This document shows, in pieces, positions 46,079-58,374 of a stretch of 64,000 nucleotides of DNA. Position numbers and translations under genes: made by a program. Positions within the stretch are counted from its first letter, which is position 1, and each line of letters starts with the position of its first letter. Where the stretch lies: the NCBI RefSeq assembly GCF_002878395.1, contig NC_061114.1:162509927-162573926 (forward strand). The letters are read 5' to 3'. Source of the DNA: Capsicum annuum (taxonomy: Eukaryota > Streptophyta > Magnoliopsida > Solanales > Solanaceae). Below the pieces are notes generated by a model, which had not been told where the DNA came from, did not search any database, and was given only the letters and a program-made list of their open reading frames with translations.

Positions 46079-46580
46079 ATGGATAATTTTCAAAGTAAGC
46101 TGTCAAATTGTGAAGATATATGTTTGATTGATTCTGACACTACACATACGATATTCAAAGATGGGAAATACTTCTCATATCTAAACATGGGAAAGATTAA
46201 TGTCACTACAATTTATGGTAGTGCTAATTTGATTGAACGCTTCAAAAAAGTCATTATAATCTTGCCCAAGGGAACTAAACTCATCATAAATAATATAATG
46301 TTTTCTCCTAAGTCTCGGAGAAACTTGATGAGTTTTAAAGATATCTATGAAAATGGTTATCATATAAAGACAATTGATGAGATAAATCTTGAAAATCTTG
46401 GTATCACCAAGAATGTCTCTGGGCAGACATGTGTTATTGAAAAGTTCTCTGCTTTATCTTCTGGCCTGTATTGGACAAAGATTTGTGCAATTGAGGTACA
46501 TTCTATAGTAAATTGAAAGTTTACTGATTTCAATACTTTCATACTTTGGCATGATCGTCTGAGACATCCAGGATCAATAA
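46079..46580 (+). pseudogene. Copia J protease region
   Basis: An open piece of 145 residues starting 52 bases after the primer-site region. CLIDSDTTHTIFKDGKYF is the copia protease active-site block (Asp-Ser at the catalytic position), followed by IILPKGTKLIINNIMFSPKS. In a full element gag (about 1 kb) should stand before it; here it is missing. The Met start is probably accidental. A stop at 46516 breaks the link to integrase. Confidence 0.75.
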
Positions 46581-47990
46581 TAATGAGACGAATCATAGAA
46601 AATTCAAATGAGCATCCATTAAAGAACTTCAAGGTTCTTTCTAATGGTGAATTTTCACGCAATGCTTGTTATCAAGGCAAGCTGATTGTGAGGCCATCAC
46701 CAATAAAAGTTGGGATTGAGTCTCCCGCGTTCTTGGAATGTATACATGGGGATATTTGTGGACCCATTCACCCACATAATGGGTCATTTAGATACTTTAT
46801 GGTCCTAACAGATGCTTCATCTAGATGGTCTCATGTGTGCCTTTTGTCATCTCGTAACTTAGTATTTGCAAAATTGTTGGCACAAATAATACGATTACGG
46901 GCACAGTTTCTCGATAATCAAATTAAGTCTATTCGTCTTGATAATGCTGCAGAATTTTCATCTCAAATATTTAATGACTATTTCTTATCGATTGAGATAA
47001 GAGGGGAACATCCTGTACCCCATGTTCACACTTAAAATGGCCTTGCTAAGTCATTAATTAAACGTCTGCAGTTGATAGCAAGACCATTGCTTATGAAAAC
47101 TAAGTTTCCCACTTTTATTTAGGGTCATGCAATTTTGCATGCTGCAATACTTGTTCGTTTTAGACCAATAAATTATTATAAATTTTCTTCGTTGCAATTG
47201 ATTTTGGGTCAAGAGCCTAATAAATCTCATTTGAGAATTTTTGGGTGCGGTGTTTATGTGCCTATAGCACCACCAAACCGCACCAAGATGGGGCCCCATA
47301 GAAGATTAGAAATTTATTTGGGTTTGAATCACCCCCCATTATTTGTTATCTTGAATCATTAACGGAAGATATGTTCACTGCTCGATTTGCAGATTGTCAA
47401 TTTGATGAGATAGTTTTTCCAAAATTAGGGAGAGAAAATAGTGACATCAAAAGAGAAATTTTGTGAAAAAATTCATCACTATTTCATCTTGATCCACGTG
47501 TTTCTATTTATGAGAAAAAAGTACAAAAGATTATTCATCTACAAAAAATTGCAAATCAAATGTCAGACGCATTTACTGATTTGAAAAGGATCACCAAATC
47601 ACATATTCCTGCAGAGAATGTCCTAATTCGAATTGATGTCTCTAAGGACCATCCACTAGTGTCATAGCTAATGAATCTAAAGCACGCTTGAAGCATGGCA
47701 AACCATTAGGTTCTAAGGATTGAAATCCTAAAAAAAACAAATGGTCAAGATGACACTACGAAAGATCCTCATATGAAAGCTCAAGATTTGAGCAATGTTG
47801 ATATTCCTGAAGGAATCAATGAGCCTGAGACTCAAGAAAATGAGGAACTATCCATAAATTCAAGTGATATTGAAACTAATTTGAATCGATCTGAAATAGT
47901 AGTGGATCATGTCTTTGCATACAATGTTGCAAAACAAATCATGCAAGATAGAGAAGATCTTGAATCTCGATCTGTCACAGAATCTCAATA
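46581..47990 (+). pseudogene. Copia J integrase region, broken
   Basis: An open piece at 46583-47035 follows WHDRLRHPGS (46551-46580), the pre-integrase His-containing block. It includes the CIHGDICGPIHP core start, MVLTDASSRWSHV and IRLDNAAEFSSQIFNDY, so the first two catalytic Asp are visible. A stop at 47036 follows HVHT. The next piece, 47135-47362, has FSSLQLILGQEPNKSHLRIF then GCGVYVPIAPPNRTKMGP. 47773-47991 is the acidic linker. Frameshifts separate the pieces. Minus-strand open frames here are shadows. Confidence 0.78.
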
Positions 47991-47999
47991 AAGAAATGA

Positions 48000-49560
48000 C
48001 TTGCTAAAATAACAAAAATCAATTCAATCTGAATTGAATTCACTTGCCAAATGTGAAGTTTTTGGACCTGTAACTCAAACACCTAATGGTGTTAAGCCTG
48101 TTGGCTATAAATGGGTCTTTGTGTGAAAAGAAATGAGAAAAATGAAATACAAAGGTATAAAGCACGCCTTGTTGCACAAGGATTTTCACAACGGCCTGGT
48201 CTCGATTATGATGAGACATATTCACCAGTTATGGATGCAATAACATTGCGTTATCTTATTAGTTTCACTATACATGAGAGACTTGAAATGTATTTGATGG
48301 ATGTGGTAACAACCCATCTATATGGATCACTTGATAATGAGATATACATGAAAATTCCCGAAGGATTTAAAATTCCAAACATATAGTTCAAAGCCTTGGA
48401 AAATGTATTCCATTAGATTGCAAAGATCATTGTATGGTTTGAAGCAATCTGGACGCATGTGGTATAACCGTCTTAGCGAATATTTATCTAAAAAAGGTTA
48501 TACGAATGATGAATTTTGCCCATGTGTTTTCATAAAAAAAATAACGTCAAAGTTTGTTATACTTGCTTATTGGAATGCCAATAAAGTTTCAAAGGTAATT
48601 AGTTACCTAAAGAAAGAATTTGAGATGAAAGATCTCGAAAAGATAAAATTATGCCTTGGTTTGCAAATTGAGCATTTGACAAATGGTATCTTTGTCCATC
48701 AATCTGCCTACACAGAAAAGGTGTTGAAACGATTCTATATAGATGGAGCACATACATTAAGTACTCCGATGGTTGTTCGTCACTTGATGTGAATAAGGAT
48801 TTATTCCGACCTCAAGAAAAGAATGAGGAACTCCTTGGTCCTGAAATATCATATCTTAGTGTAATTGGTGCACTAATGTATCTTGCAAATACTACAAGGA
48901 CTGATATTGCTTTTTCAGTAAATTTGCTAGCAAGGTATAGTTATGCTCCTACTAGGAGACATTCAAATGGGATCAAACACATATTACGGTATCTAAAGAG
49001 GACTACCGATATGGGCTTATTTTATTCTAAAATTGCAGTTTCAATCTTGTTGGTTATGCTGATGTGGGTACTTATCTGACCCGCATAAAGCTCGATCTCA
49101 AATAGGCTATATATTTATATGTGGGGGGTACTGCCATATCTTGGAGATCAATAAAGTAGTCTATCGTAGCCACTTCATCGAATCACGCTGAGATTATAGC
49201 TATTTATTAAGCAAGTCGGGGGGGTGTGTAGTTGAGGTCCATAATACATCTCATTCAAGAAAAATGTGGCTTGAAATGTGACAAAGTACCCACAATTTTA
49301 TATGAAGATAATGCACCATGCATAGCACAACTGAAAGGTGGATTCATAAAAGGAGATAGAACGAAGCACATTTCGCCAAAGCTCTCCTAGACACATGATC
49401 TCCAAAAGAATGGTGATATTGATGTACAACAGATTCGTTTAAGTGATAATGTGGCTGATTTATTCACCAAGTATTTTCCAACTGCAACTTCAAGAAGATG
49501 GTGCACAAGATCGGAATGCAAAGATTCAAGGATGTTCTTATTGGGGGGTTAATACGCTAT
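48000..49560 (+). pseudogene. Copia J reverse transcriptase and RNase H, catalytic block deleted
   Basis: RT pieces: 48111-48386 (ARLVAQGFSQRPGLDYDETYS then PVMDAITLRYLIS) and 48403-48792 (LQRSLYGLKQSGRMWYNRL). At about 48560-48590 the text runs FVILAYWNANKVSKVISYL; the YVDD catalytic block expected between FVI and the helix is gone, about ten residues. 48789-49079 carries the post-RT region (VIGALMYLANTTRTDIAFSV). RNase H relics follow to about 49500 with many stops, including IAPCI-like and tail motifs near 49310-49470. Confidence 0.8.
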
Positions 49561-49649
49561 ACGCTTTTTTCCTTACGAGGTTTTGTCCCACTGGATTTTC
49601 CTTGTAAGATTTTTTAATGAAACAACCTATATGCTTATTGTTAAACATT

Positions 49650-49659
49650 CAAGGGGGAG
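49650..49659 (+). other. Polypurine tract of copia J
   Basis: CAAGGGGGAG abuts the 3' LTR start at 49660. Confidence 0.85.
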
Positions 49660-49875
49660 TGTTATGATATATATCAATTATAGTGAATGTCTATCAAGAT
49701 CTATTTGATGTCTATCAGGATTTGATGTATTTGTCTTTTAGTGTGAAACTAGGGGCAAATTTCTCATATAAATAGAAGGATTTCCTTCATTGTAAATCAT
49801 CCCTCAAAAGAAGAAATAAGAACCACACTCTCTAGTCTCTCTACACTTCTTCTTGTGCTTTATTGTTTTATAACA
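49660..49875 (+). repeat. 3' LTR of copia J
   Basis: 216 bp, TGTTATGATA to TATAACA. It differs from the 5' LTR by a few substitutions and a 4-base insertion (AACTAGGGGC region), so insertion was fairly recent compared with the decay of the coding part. Confidence 0.9.
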
Positions 49876-50580
49876 ATAACAATATTATTTAATTATTAAT
49901 AAAATAATAATATAATAATAATATTAATAGTACAATAAGATAATAGTGTATAATAATAATACTACTAAAATAATAATATTATAACTGATATAATAATTAT
50001 AACAGTAATATAATTTTTTATTGATAAATAATGATACTGAATATTAAATAAATATTACTGAAATATTATCTTAAGTGATATATTAATTATATTTGAGTCG
50101 TGCTAGGCAGTGTCTTAAAAAATTATTTCAGCAGTGTAAAATATTTCTCTGGGATTAAACAAGCACTTCTCTTATTAATTAGAAAATAAAGGAATCAACA
50201 AAATTATTAATACAAATACCAACAAGTTAAACTAGAGGTTTACTAAATAATAACCAAAATCATCAGGAATATAATATAAAAAGGGAAGAGGAAACTATTG
50301 AAAGGAAGGAGATTGAAACAAATGTTAAGGATTTTTTCTTAGTCTTTTTGCAGAATAAAGTTGAGATCATTTTTCTAGATTTAAGAGTGGACTACTCTTT
50401 TGACAAGTGTCAAGCTTAGTTGGCAAAACTTGTGGTATACAAGCTGCCACCATTTATTTAATCTCTCCAAGTAACATAATCTTCCCAAGCACACTACTTG
50501 GCTTCTAAAGTAAGCCTTTTAATAACATGACTTTTTGAATTATTTTGAAATAACTAAATATTTTTATTAAAATTCCCACA
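49876..50580 (-). repeat. 3' LTR of copia K (major fragment)
   Basis: Homologous to about 55085-55725. It begins in a TAA/AAT-rich tract and ends TTCCCACA at 50580. The first 30 bases of the LTR lie on the other side of copia J (45785-45814). Confidence 0.8.
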
Positions 50581-51690
50581 TTATTTCAAAATAATTTATA
50601 GGAAAAAAAAATTTAACTTGCTGAATTTGTATGGCAAAATGCAGTAGGTTTGGTATCTTCTGAACTATGAACATAACTTAGTTCAATAAAATTTAACTTA
50701 CAGAATTATTAGTGAAATATAAATTTCTATGAACAGAATAACTCTTGTTGTAAGTCGGAGACTTTATCAATCATATTTTAACCATAATTTTACTGTTCAA
50801 TGCGATTTTGGGCCAATAGGCAATGCGCGTGTCTGGTATTCATGAAAGCTCTAGAGACTATGGCCAAAATTTTCATAAGAAAAACCTCATTCCATTTCTC
50901 ATATAGGTGAATTTATCAAGTGTACACTGCATTAAATACACCATCTGTACGGACTATGAATTCATTAAGAGTTAGTAACTCATCCCTCCATTTTAGAAGC
51001 AGTTCAAGCATTCTCAGTTAGTGTGCAGAGCCAATATTGACTTGTTATTATTCATATGAACATACTTCATGGGATCTCCAATCACATAAATTGGGTTACC
51101 ATCTCTATTGACAATCATAGCGGCCTTAACCCCATCTCTTTTGAGGTTTGAAGAATTAATTTTCTTTCTACAGATTTAGTCAGTGAATCTGTCGAATTTA
51201 ATTTTGACTTTACATAATTAATGAAAATTATTCCATCTCTTAGTAATTTCTTAGTAATATTATGTCTCAATTTCATATGTCTGCTCTTACAACTATAAGA
51301 TTTATTCTTCGCAATAGTAATTACGACTTGACAATCACAGTGTATATACACAGGAGGCACCAGATCATCCTTTTTTAAAGGGATATTAGACAACTGGTCA
51401 TCCTTTTTAAAAAGTATATCTCTAAGAAATTTCTTAGCCATTCATCCTCAGTACCAGCTAAATTCGGAGCCACAAACTCTTATTCCATAGTTGATCTAGC
51501 AATGATCGTCTGCTTAGCCGATCTTCATGATACTGCACTCCAACTAAGAGTGCACACATAACCACTAGTGAATTTTATCTCATCTGAATTAAAGATCCAA
51601 TTTGCATCACAATACACTTCTAAAGTTGAAGGAAATCTACTATACAAGATACCATAATTCATGGTTCCTCTCAAATACTTCATTAGTCAC
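50581..51690 (-). pseudogene. Copia K RNase H region, broken
   Basis: The minus-strand open piece 51115-51441 contains PPVYIHCDCQVVITIAKNKS and SRHMKLRHNITKKLL, the conserved copia RNase H end (catalytic Asp in HCDCQ). Then YVKSKLNSTDSLTKSVERK follows, the usual C-terminus. A stretch at 51450-51690 carries the preceding WISxSDE-like and SGYV blocks across stops. From 50581 to about 51080 no coding is seen. Confidence 0.75.
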
Positions 51691-52540
51691 ATTAATACAA
51701 ATAAATGCTCATTATTGGGGTTATGAGTATATCTACTCAGTCTACACACAGTATACGTTATGTCAGGTTTGGTAAAATTCATCAAATCCATTAGACTCCC
51801 AATAATTTGTGCATATTTAGACTGGGCAACTGGGTTATCATTATTCTTTTTCAATTTATAGTTAGCATCATAAGGAGTGGCTACAGGAGTTACCTCCCAA
51901 TATTTAAACTTCTTAAGAATTCTTTCAACGTAATGTTCTTGTGTTAACATTATTGCATCTTCACTTCTTATAACTTTAACTCCAAATATCATATTTACTT
52001 CACCGAGATGTTTCATATCAAAGTTAGTAGACAAAAATAATTTAGCATTTAGCACAATGTTTAAACTTGTACCAAATATAAGCATGTCATCAACATATAA
52101 GCAAATTATCATATAATCATTGTCTACCACTTTAGTATAAACATATTTATCCAATTCAATAGAAGAAAGACGTTTTTTATTAAGACTTGATCAAATTTCT
52201 CATGCCATTATTTAGGAGCTTGTTTAAGGCCAAAAAGAGATTTAATTAATTTATAAACTTTATCTTTTAGTCCAGAAATTACACATCCTTCAAGCTGAAC
52301 CCTATAAATTTCGTCTTCTAAATCGACGTTTTATAAAGTTGTTTTTACATTCATTAGATGGATAAAAAGTTTATGAATTGATGCCAAAGAAATTAATATT
52401 AGAATAGAAGAAATACTTGTTACTGGTGCAAATGTATCAAAATAATCAATATTTTGCTTTTGAGAAAATCCTTTAGCTACTAACCGAGTTTTATATTATC
52501 TATAGATCCATTCGGATTAAGTTTCTTTTTGAAAATTCAT
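51687..52540 (-). pseudogene. Copia K reverse transcriptase, YVDD intact but frame broken
   Basis: The open piece 51687-52154 reads KYVYTKVVDNDYMIICLYVDD then MLIFGTSLNIV, so the catalytic Asp pair is present. DMKHLGEVNMIFGVKV and YAQIIGSLMDLMNFTKPDIT then TYTVCRLSRYT follow. Upstream parts of RT (52160-52540, minus) are readable only across stops. Confidence 0.8.
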
Positions 52541-53700
52541 TTATAACCAACAGATTTTGCACCAGGGGCTAAATCAGTTAAAATCCATGTATTATTTTTT
52601 ATAATTGAATCAAGTTCAATTTTTATTGCCTCTTTCCAAAATTTAGCATCAGAAGAAAATACAACTCCAAAATAATTTGACGGTTCATTATCAACAAGAA
52701 AAGTTTGAAAATCATTTTCATAAGAAAAATATTCTTTTCTAGGCCTTTTACTCCTTCTCAGTTCCTCAATATTAGAGGCAAATTTATTTTCTCTTTCAAT
52801 AGGTGCATGAGAGATTTTATCACATAGTGAAAAAATATGTTCAAAGAATTCAACATTTTTTGTCTCAATTATAGTATTACTATCAAGTACATCACTTTTC
52901 AATACAAGAAATCTATAAGCAGCACTATGTTCAGCATATCCAATAAGCATGCAATCAACAGTTTTAGAACCTATTTTCCTCTTTTTAGGTTCAGGAAGAA
53001 GAACTTTAGCAAGGCAACTCCACAGTTTTAAATATTTCAAATTAGGTTTATACCTTTTCCACAATTCATAAGGAATTTTGCCAGTTCTTTTATAAAGAAT
53101 TCTATTTTGTAAATGACATGCAGATAAAATATCTTCATCCTACAAATTATCAGGTGCATTAGAGCTAATTAACATAGAGTTCACCATTTCCTTCAATGGC
53201 TGATTTTTTCTTTCAGTTACACCATTAGATTCAGGAGAATAAGGAGGAGTTACTTCATGAATAATATCTTCTTTTTCACAAAAAGAATTTAAAGATACAT
53301 ATTATCCACCTCTATCAGATCTAATTCTCTTGATCTTTCTACTAAACTGATTTTCAACTTCAGTTTTATAAGACACAGAAGCATCAAAAGCATCATCTTT
53401 ATTTCTAAGCTATACAACTTAATAAATCTAGAGAAATCATCAATAAAGGTCACATAATAATATCTTTTACCACCTCTAGTTATAGTTTATTTTAAATCAC
53501 CCAAATTAGTGTGAATCAAAGATAACAATTCAGTTTCTCTATTAACTGAAAAATATGACTTTTTAGTAATTTTAGCTTCAGCACATATTTCACATTTAAC
53601 GAAATTACTTGAATCTAAATCAGATATTAAACCAAGTGATTACATATTCTTTATATATTTAATATTAACATATCCTAATCTAGCATGCCACAAAGAAATA
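52537..53700 (-). pseudogene. Copia K integrase and integrase-RT junction, broken
   Basis: The open piece 52537-53064 covers the end of integrase (YLKLWSCLAKVLLPEPKKRK then IGSKTVDCMLIGYAEHSAAY). It continues with the variable linker (RRSKRPRKEYF) and the start of RT (FWKEAIKIELDSIIKNNTWI). The integrase core lies upstream at 53070-53700 on the minus strand (YYYVTFIDDFSRFIKLY near 53450; CEICAEAKITKKSYF near 53590) with several stops. The plus-strand open frame 52837-53031 is a shadow. Confidence 0.75.
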
Positions 53701-53707
53701 GACTCAA

Positions 53708-54115
53708 TCATATAAGCAGAAGCTGATACATTATCATTGATAATATTAAGTTGATAATATTAAGTACATAAAGTCCATGGTTACAATAGTCTTTTTCCAT
53801 AAATATATTATTTTTTGTCAAAATAATCTTATTAGATTCATTAGACACTTTCATTTCATTTTTATCCAGCAAAGCCACATAAATCAGGTTTGCTCGCATT
53901 GTAGGAACATGTAGCACATCCATGAGGGCTAAAGTTTTCTTCGAAGTGAGTTTTAGGATCACTTTACCCTTGTCCAAGTCTTTAGTAGTTCTCGAATCTC
54001 CAAGGTAGACCACTTCACCGTCATCTCCTATTGATGTATAGAAGGCAAATACTTCTCGATTTGCATAAATATGTCGAGTGGCCCCAGAATCTACCGCTCA
54101 TTCTTTTATATGTGT
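53708..54115 (-). pseudogene. Copia K protease region
   Basis: The protease block AVDSGATRHIYANREVFAFY lies at 54050-54100, with the Asp-Ser-Gly intact at 54077-54091. The open piece 53708-54013 continues VYLGDSRTTKDLDKGKVIL and LMDVLHVPTMRANLIYVALL. Confidence 0.78.
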
Positions 54116-55040
54116 CACCATATTCACTTGAGTAATAACATCTGTAATTATTTCATCTCCTTCAGCTAAATTAGCTTTTGGAGGATTTCTCATTTCCTTG
54201 TTATTTCTTATTCTGTGTCTACATTGAGCGGCATAATAACTTGATTTTCCACAAGTAAAACCATTATTTTTTCTTTTCTTACCGTTGGGATTGTTAGGCT
54301 TGTAACCTTGAGACTTATTACCATACCTTTTGTTATTGTTGTGTTAACCTTTTACTAAATTTGTTTTGAGCGCAGCCTACTTAGCTTTGAATGACTCCTT
54401 TCTGTTAGTATCTTCAACTAGAATATGAGTTATTATTTCCTCAATAGTAAAATTTATGTGCTTATGTTTCTAGTTATTTTTATAGTCATTCCATGATTCG
54501 GGCAATTTTTTAATCAACATTCCAGCCACAAATTTTTTTGGTGAAGAGATCTCCTCTGCCTTCAAATCTTCTAGCGATTTTTTATATTCATTTATTTAAA
54601 TTTTTATTTCTTTCACATCACTCACTTGCCAATCATAAAATTTTCAACCATAAACTTTTGTTTGATTACATCTTCAGCCGTGAATTTCTTAATTAAAGCT
54701 TCCCAGATGACTTTTATTTTTTTGCAACTGCAATACACATCAAATAGTTCATTAGAAATTGTTTGTAAAATAGTATGGCGACATACCTTATTGGCATATT
54801 GCCGTGATTTTAAAATTTAATTATCAACGTCTGCATCAGGTTGTGTTTGTGACAAAGCATATGCAACATCATGGACATCAAGTAATGAAAAAATTTGTTC
54901 TTGCCACCTTTTAAAGTTTTCATTAGCTAAAATTTTAATATTTGAAACATCGGAAAATGACTTATCATATGGTAAAAACAACCGAAACAGAAGTATTAGG
55001 AGTTGTGTCGGTAGTAGAAGTACCAGGAGTAGAATTATCT
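54116..55040 (-). pseudogene. Copia K gag, broken
   Basis: The N-terminal part lies at about 54850-55040 on the minus strand (PYDKSFSDVSNIKILANENF then KRWQEQIFSLLDVHDVAYAL). The middle is readable across stops. The zinc knuckle at about 54222-54265 reads FTCGKSSYYAAQC; the first Cys and the His of CCHC are lost. The plus-strand open frame 54626-54820 is a shadow. Confidence 0.72.
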
Positions 55041-55057
55041 ATCGTAGTTTCTTAGAT

Positions 55058-55725
55058 TGTTGGGAAACAATGGTAAAATAATAATAAGAATATTATTTAA
55101 CTGTTAACAAAATAATATAATAATAATAATAATATTAGCAGTACAATAACATAACAGTGTATAGTAATACTACTACTAAAATAATAATATTATAATCGAT
55201 ATAATAATTATAATAGTAATATAATTTCTATTGACAAATTAATGATACTGATTATTAAATAAATATTACTGAAATATTATCTTAAGTGATATATTAATTA
55301 TATTTGAGTCGTGGTAGGTACTGTCCTAAGAAACTATTTTATCAATAAAATTATTAATACAAATATCAAGAAGTTAAATTAGAGTTTTACTAAATAATAA
55401 TCAAAATCATAAGGAATATAATATAAAAAGTGAAGAGGAAAATATTGATAGGAAGGAGATTGAAACAGGAATGTTAAAGGATTTTTTCTGGTCTTTTTGC
55501 AGAATAAGATTGAGGTCCTTTTTATAGATTTAAGAGTGGACTACTCTCTTGACAAGTGTCAAGCTTAGTTGGCAAAACTTGTGGTATACAAGTTGTGCCA
55601 CCATTTATTAAATCTCTCCAAGTAACATAATCTTTCCAAGCATACTACTTATTGACTTCTAAAGTATGCCTTTTAATAACATGACTTTTTCAATTATTTT
55701 GAAATAACTAAATAGTTTTTCTACC
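55058..55725 (-). repeat. 5' LTR of copia K
   Basis: Starts TGTTGGGAAACAATGG and matches 45785-45814 joined to 49876-50560. It holds a TAA/AAT-rich tract at about 55075-55215. Similarity to the other LTR ends near 55725. Confidence 0.78.
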
Positions 55726-57007
55726 GTTTTTCCTGTATATAATCTAAAGAGACTCTTGGAAAATACTTTGAGAGAACATCTTTATGAATATTCTCGGGAT
55801 ATTAGATGTACAATCTTCAATTTTGTACTCTTGCGTGTACATAGAAATTAAATGGAGTAATATTTATTGGCGATATATATTATATATGAAAGACAGTCAT
55901 TGTCATTGTCATGGAGTTTCAAATTCTACTCAAGAAACTTATGAATAATGAAATTGTGAAACTCCATCATGATTATGTCCATTTTTCAATTACAACGGGT
56001 AAAGAGTGATTATTTGCATTTTTTCCTCATGTACGTATATAATACATATGTTTTTTTATATTTTTTTAAAAAAAAAATTTATATACTTCTTCTTTTTGAA
56101 CTTATGTAACAAACTTTTCTTTTTAATTTATATATACTAAAGAGAATGATATGTTATTTTTAATATCTAGACACAAATTAACTAACTTCTTATTTTATTT
56201 ATAATGACACAAATATTTATGACTTGTTATAAATCACAAATTTTAAAAGTATTCTTTCTTCCATAAATTTAGTGCACAGTTTAACAACATCAAATAAAAT
56301 GAGATAAAGGGATTAGTATTTACTCATGAAAGTATGTCCAATTGACCAAATCATATAAGTATCTCTATATATATATATATATTACTTTCGTTTCAGTTAC
56401 TTTTTTTAGGTTATTTAACAAAGATATTTTTTAATATCTGATAACTCTCTAATAGTTTTATATTCTACATGACATATTTAACATTAAAAGATTCAAAAGA
56501 CATTTCTATATTACACATATCTTCAATTTAAAAACACAAACTTTAAAAATTGAGAACAATGATTTTTCTTTATAATTTTTGCTTCTTTGATTTTGGCAAT
56601 TCTCCAATATTCGGAGTCTGGATCTTTAGTGAATTTGGCCTATTAGCAATTGGAAGAACAGGATTTCCATGAATGTACGTATTTTGGTTCAAATAATTAT
56701 TTTATTTATTTCCTTTACTTGAAAATTGATTTTGCATGCTTTCTCGAATTTATTATCAAGATTCATGTACTTGTTCCTAAGTGAGTATTTGCTAATTAAT
56801 TAATCTCTAAGGCAGTGTTATAATTTTGAGTTTATGAATTTTAGAATTAAATAAATGGTGATGTCTTAATTACTAAATTTTAGATAATTTATTTATATAT
56901 ATTAAGTTGATTTTTTAAATATATATATATAAAGTTTAAACTAAAATTATTGAGTTTTTTCGAACCACTGACGAAGCTCTTCATTAATCATCTGTTAATT
57001 AGTTGTT
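55726..57007. other. AT-rich intergenic stretch, no gene seen
   Basis: No recognisable coding or repeat structure apart from a TA microsatellite at about 56357-56383. The last nine bases (56999-57007) are the target-site copy of the next MULE. Confidence 0.4.
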
Positions 57008-58158
57008 GGGCAAAATTCACAAATAGCATACTTAAGACCTTAATTATGAGATTCATAGCAACACTTTCATAATTACATAATATAGCAACTTTTATTTTGT
57101 ATTTTAACAAACTGTTGCTATAAAAATACAAATACAAATAGTTTACTGCCCTTAATTAATTGAAATCAGTTGCGGTAATGATGATAAAATTACCTTAAAT
57201 TAATGTGCAGATTCCCTTCCCAAAAAAAAACTCATAAATCACGTTATTTTCGTTATTAGCAACAACAATCAAATTCAAATTTCAGTTTCAAAAATCGTGT
57301 TCAAGCAAAACAAAAATCAAAATAAAAAACAAAATCCATTAAATCCTTTTCTGTTTAATTTCTTCTAATTGTACAATCAAATTAAAGTGTATCTTCTTTT
57401 GTTCAATTTCTTCAAATTCAACGATCAGTTTCTTCGAATTCAACGATAAACCGTACCTTCTTCTGGATAATTTGTTCGAATTCAAACATCTATTGCAAAT
57501 TCATCCTTTACTATTGTTGAAGGTATTCATTCATAATGTATTTTATCATATCAATTTCATCAGGTGTAATGAAATCGAAAAAATAGAATTTGTTATTAAT
57601 TTTATTTGCACCGTTGCAGTTATTTGGTTTAAAAAAATTTTATTGATCCATTACTGCTGCTTCGTTCAAATTTTTCACGTCGTCGTTAATTTGTTTTGAA
57701 TATTTTGTAAACGAATTTCGAGTAAAAGTTAAAACTACACAAAATTAATTCGGTAGAACAAAAATATTGATCGAAATCAATTTTTAAAGCTGATAAAATT
57801 CAAATTTTTGGAGTTTTGATTCTCGAAATTTGATAGTGTATATGTATATGTGAAAATTTTATTTGTAGATAATTTAGTTGTGTTCGATTATGGAGGATGT
57901 ATCTTTGATGGTATTTAACGTTGAACAACTAATATGTAATTGTATTTTGGCAGAAAATTTTTGTTGTGTTTGTATTTTAAGTTTAACCAATGTTTCGTAA
58001 TTGTATTTTTGGATGTAATTGTTGGCTATGTATGTATATATTGTTGACGTTTATAACTGTAGAAATTTGTTTGAATTTGTTTTGTGTAAGTGTATGTTGT
58101 AATTATTGACAGGTTACACATGTGTATATTTGTGTATTTTAGGTGAAATAAGTTATCA

Positions 58159-58374
58159 ATGGAAAGTATATCAGTTCTCGTGAAGCACTCCAGAAGGTGG
58201 ACGTATGAAAAAACTTATGAAGAGTACGTCAATGATGCAATATTATTGAGCACAACGGCATCATTCAATAAACTACACAAACTTTTGGCATCTCACCTAA
58301 ATGTGAATTTGAGCAGCAAACGTATTCAAGTAGAATATCAACTACGCGCAGTGCATATGTATTTTGAAGTGTAA
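58159..58374 (+). pseudogene. MULE transposase N-terminal stub (71 aa)
   Basis: MESISVLVKHSRRWTYEKTY, then ASFNKLHKLLASHLNVNLSS and RIQVEYQLRAV. This is the ubiquitin-fold-like N-terminal segment typical of plant MULE transposases (SVLVKHSGxW ... YEEY ... LNVD ... I.YK), recognised by recall. It starts at 58159 after a long T-rich leader. The frame closes after MYFEV, where a ~150-bp repeat begins, and the DDE catalytic domain, zinc finger and MULE core are absent. The likely cause is an internal deletion. Confidence 0.6.

Larger units (their letters stand above)
45815..49875 (+). mobile_element. Copia J: plus-strand Ty1/copia element lacking gag, nested in copia K LTR
   Basis: 4061 bp between a 212-bp 5' LTR and a 216-bp 3' LTR. 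Flanks ATAAT and ATAAC are a near-perfect 5-bp target duplication. Removing it joins the two halves of the copia K LTR exactly where the intact K LTR (55058-) is continuous. Gag is absent, the coding region is split by many frameshifts and the RT catalytic block is deleted. Confidence 0.88.
45785..55725 (-). mobile_element. Copia K: minus-strand Ty1/copia element, host of copia J
   Basis: About 5.9 kb after removing copia J. The 5' LTR lies at 55058-55725 and the 3' LTR is split into 45785-45814 and about 49876-50580. On the minus strand the order is gag, protease, integrase, RT, RNase H, the Ty1/copia order. No standard TGG-type primer site is visible next to 55057. The right boundary near 55725 is where the two LTRs stop matching. 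Confidence 0.8.
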
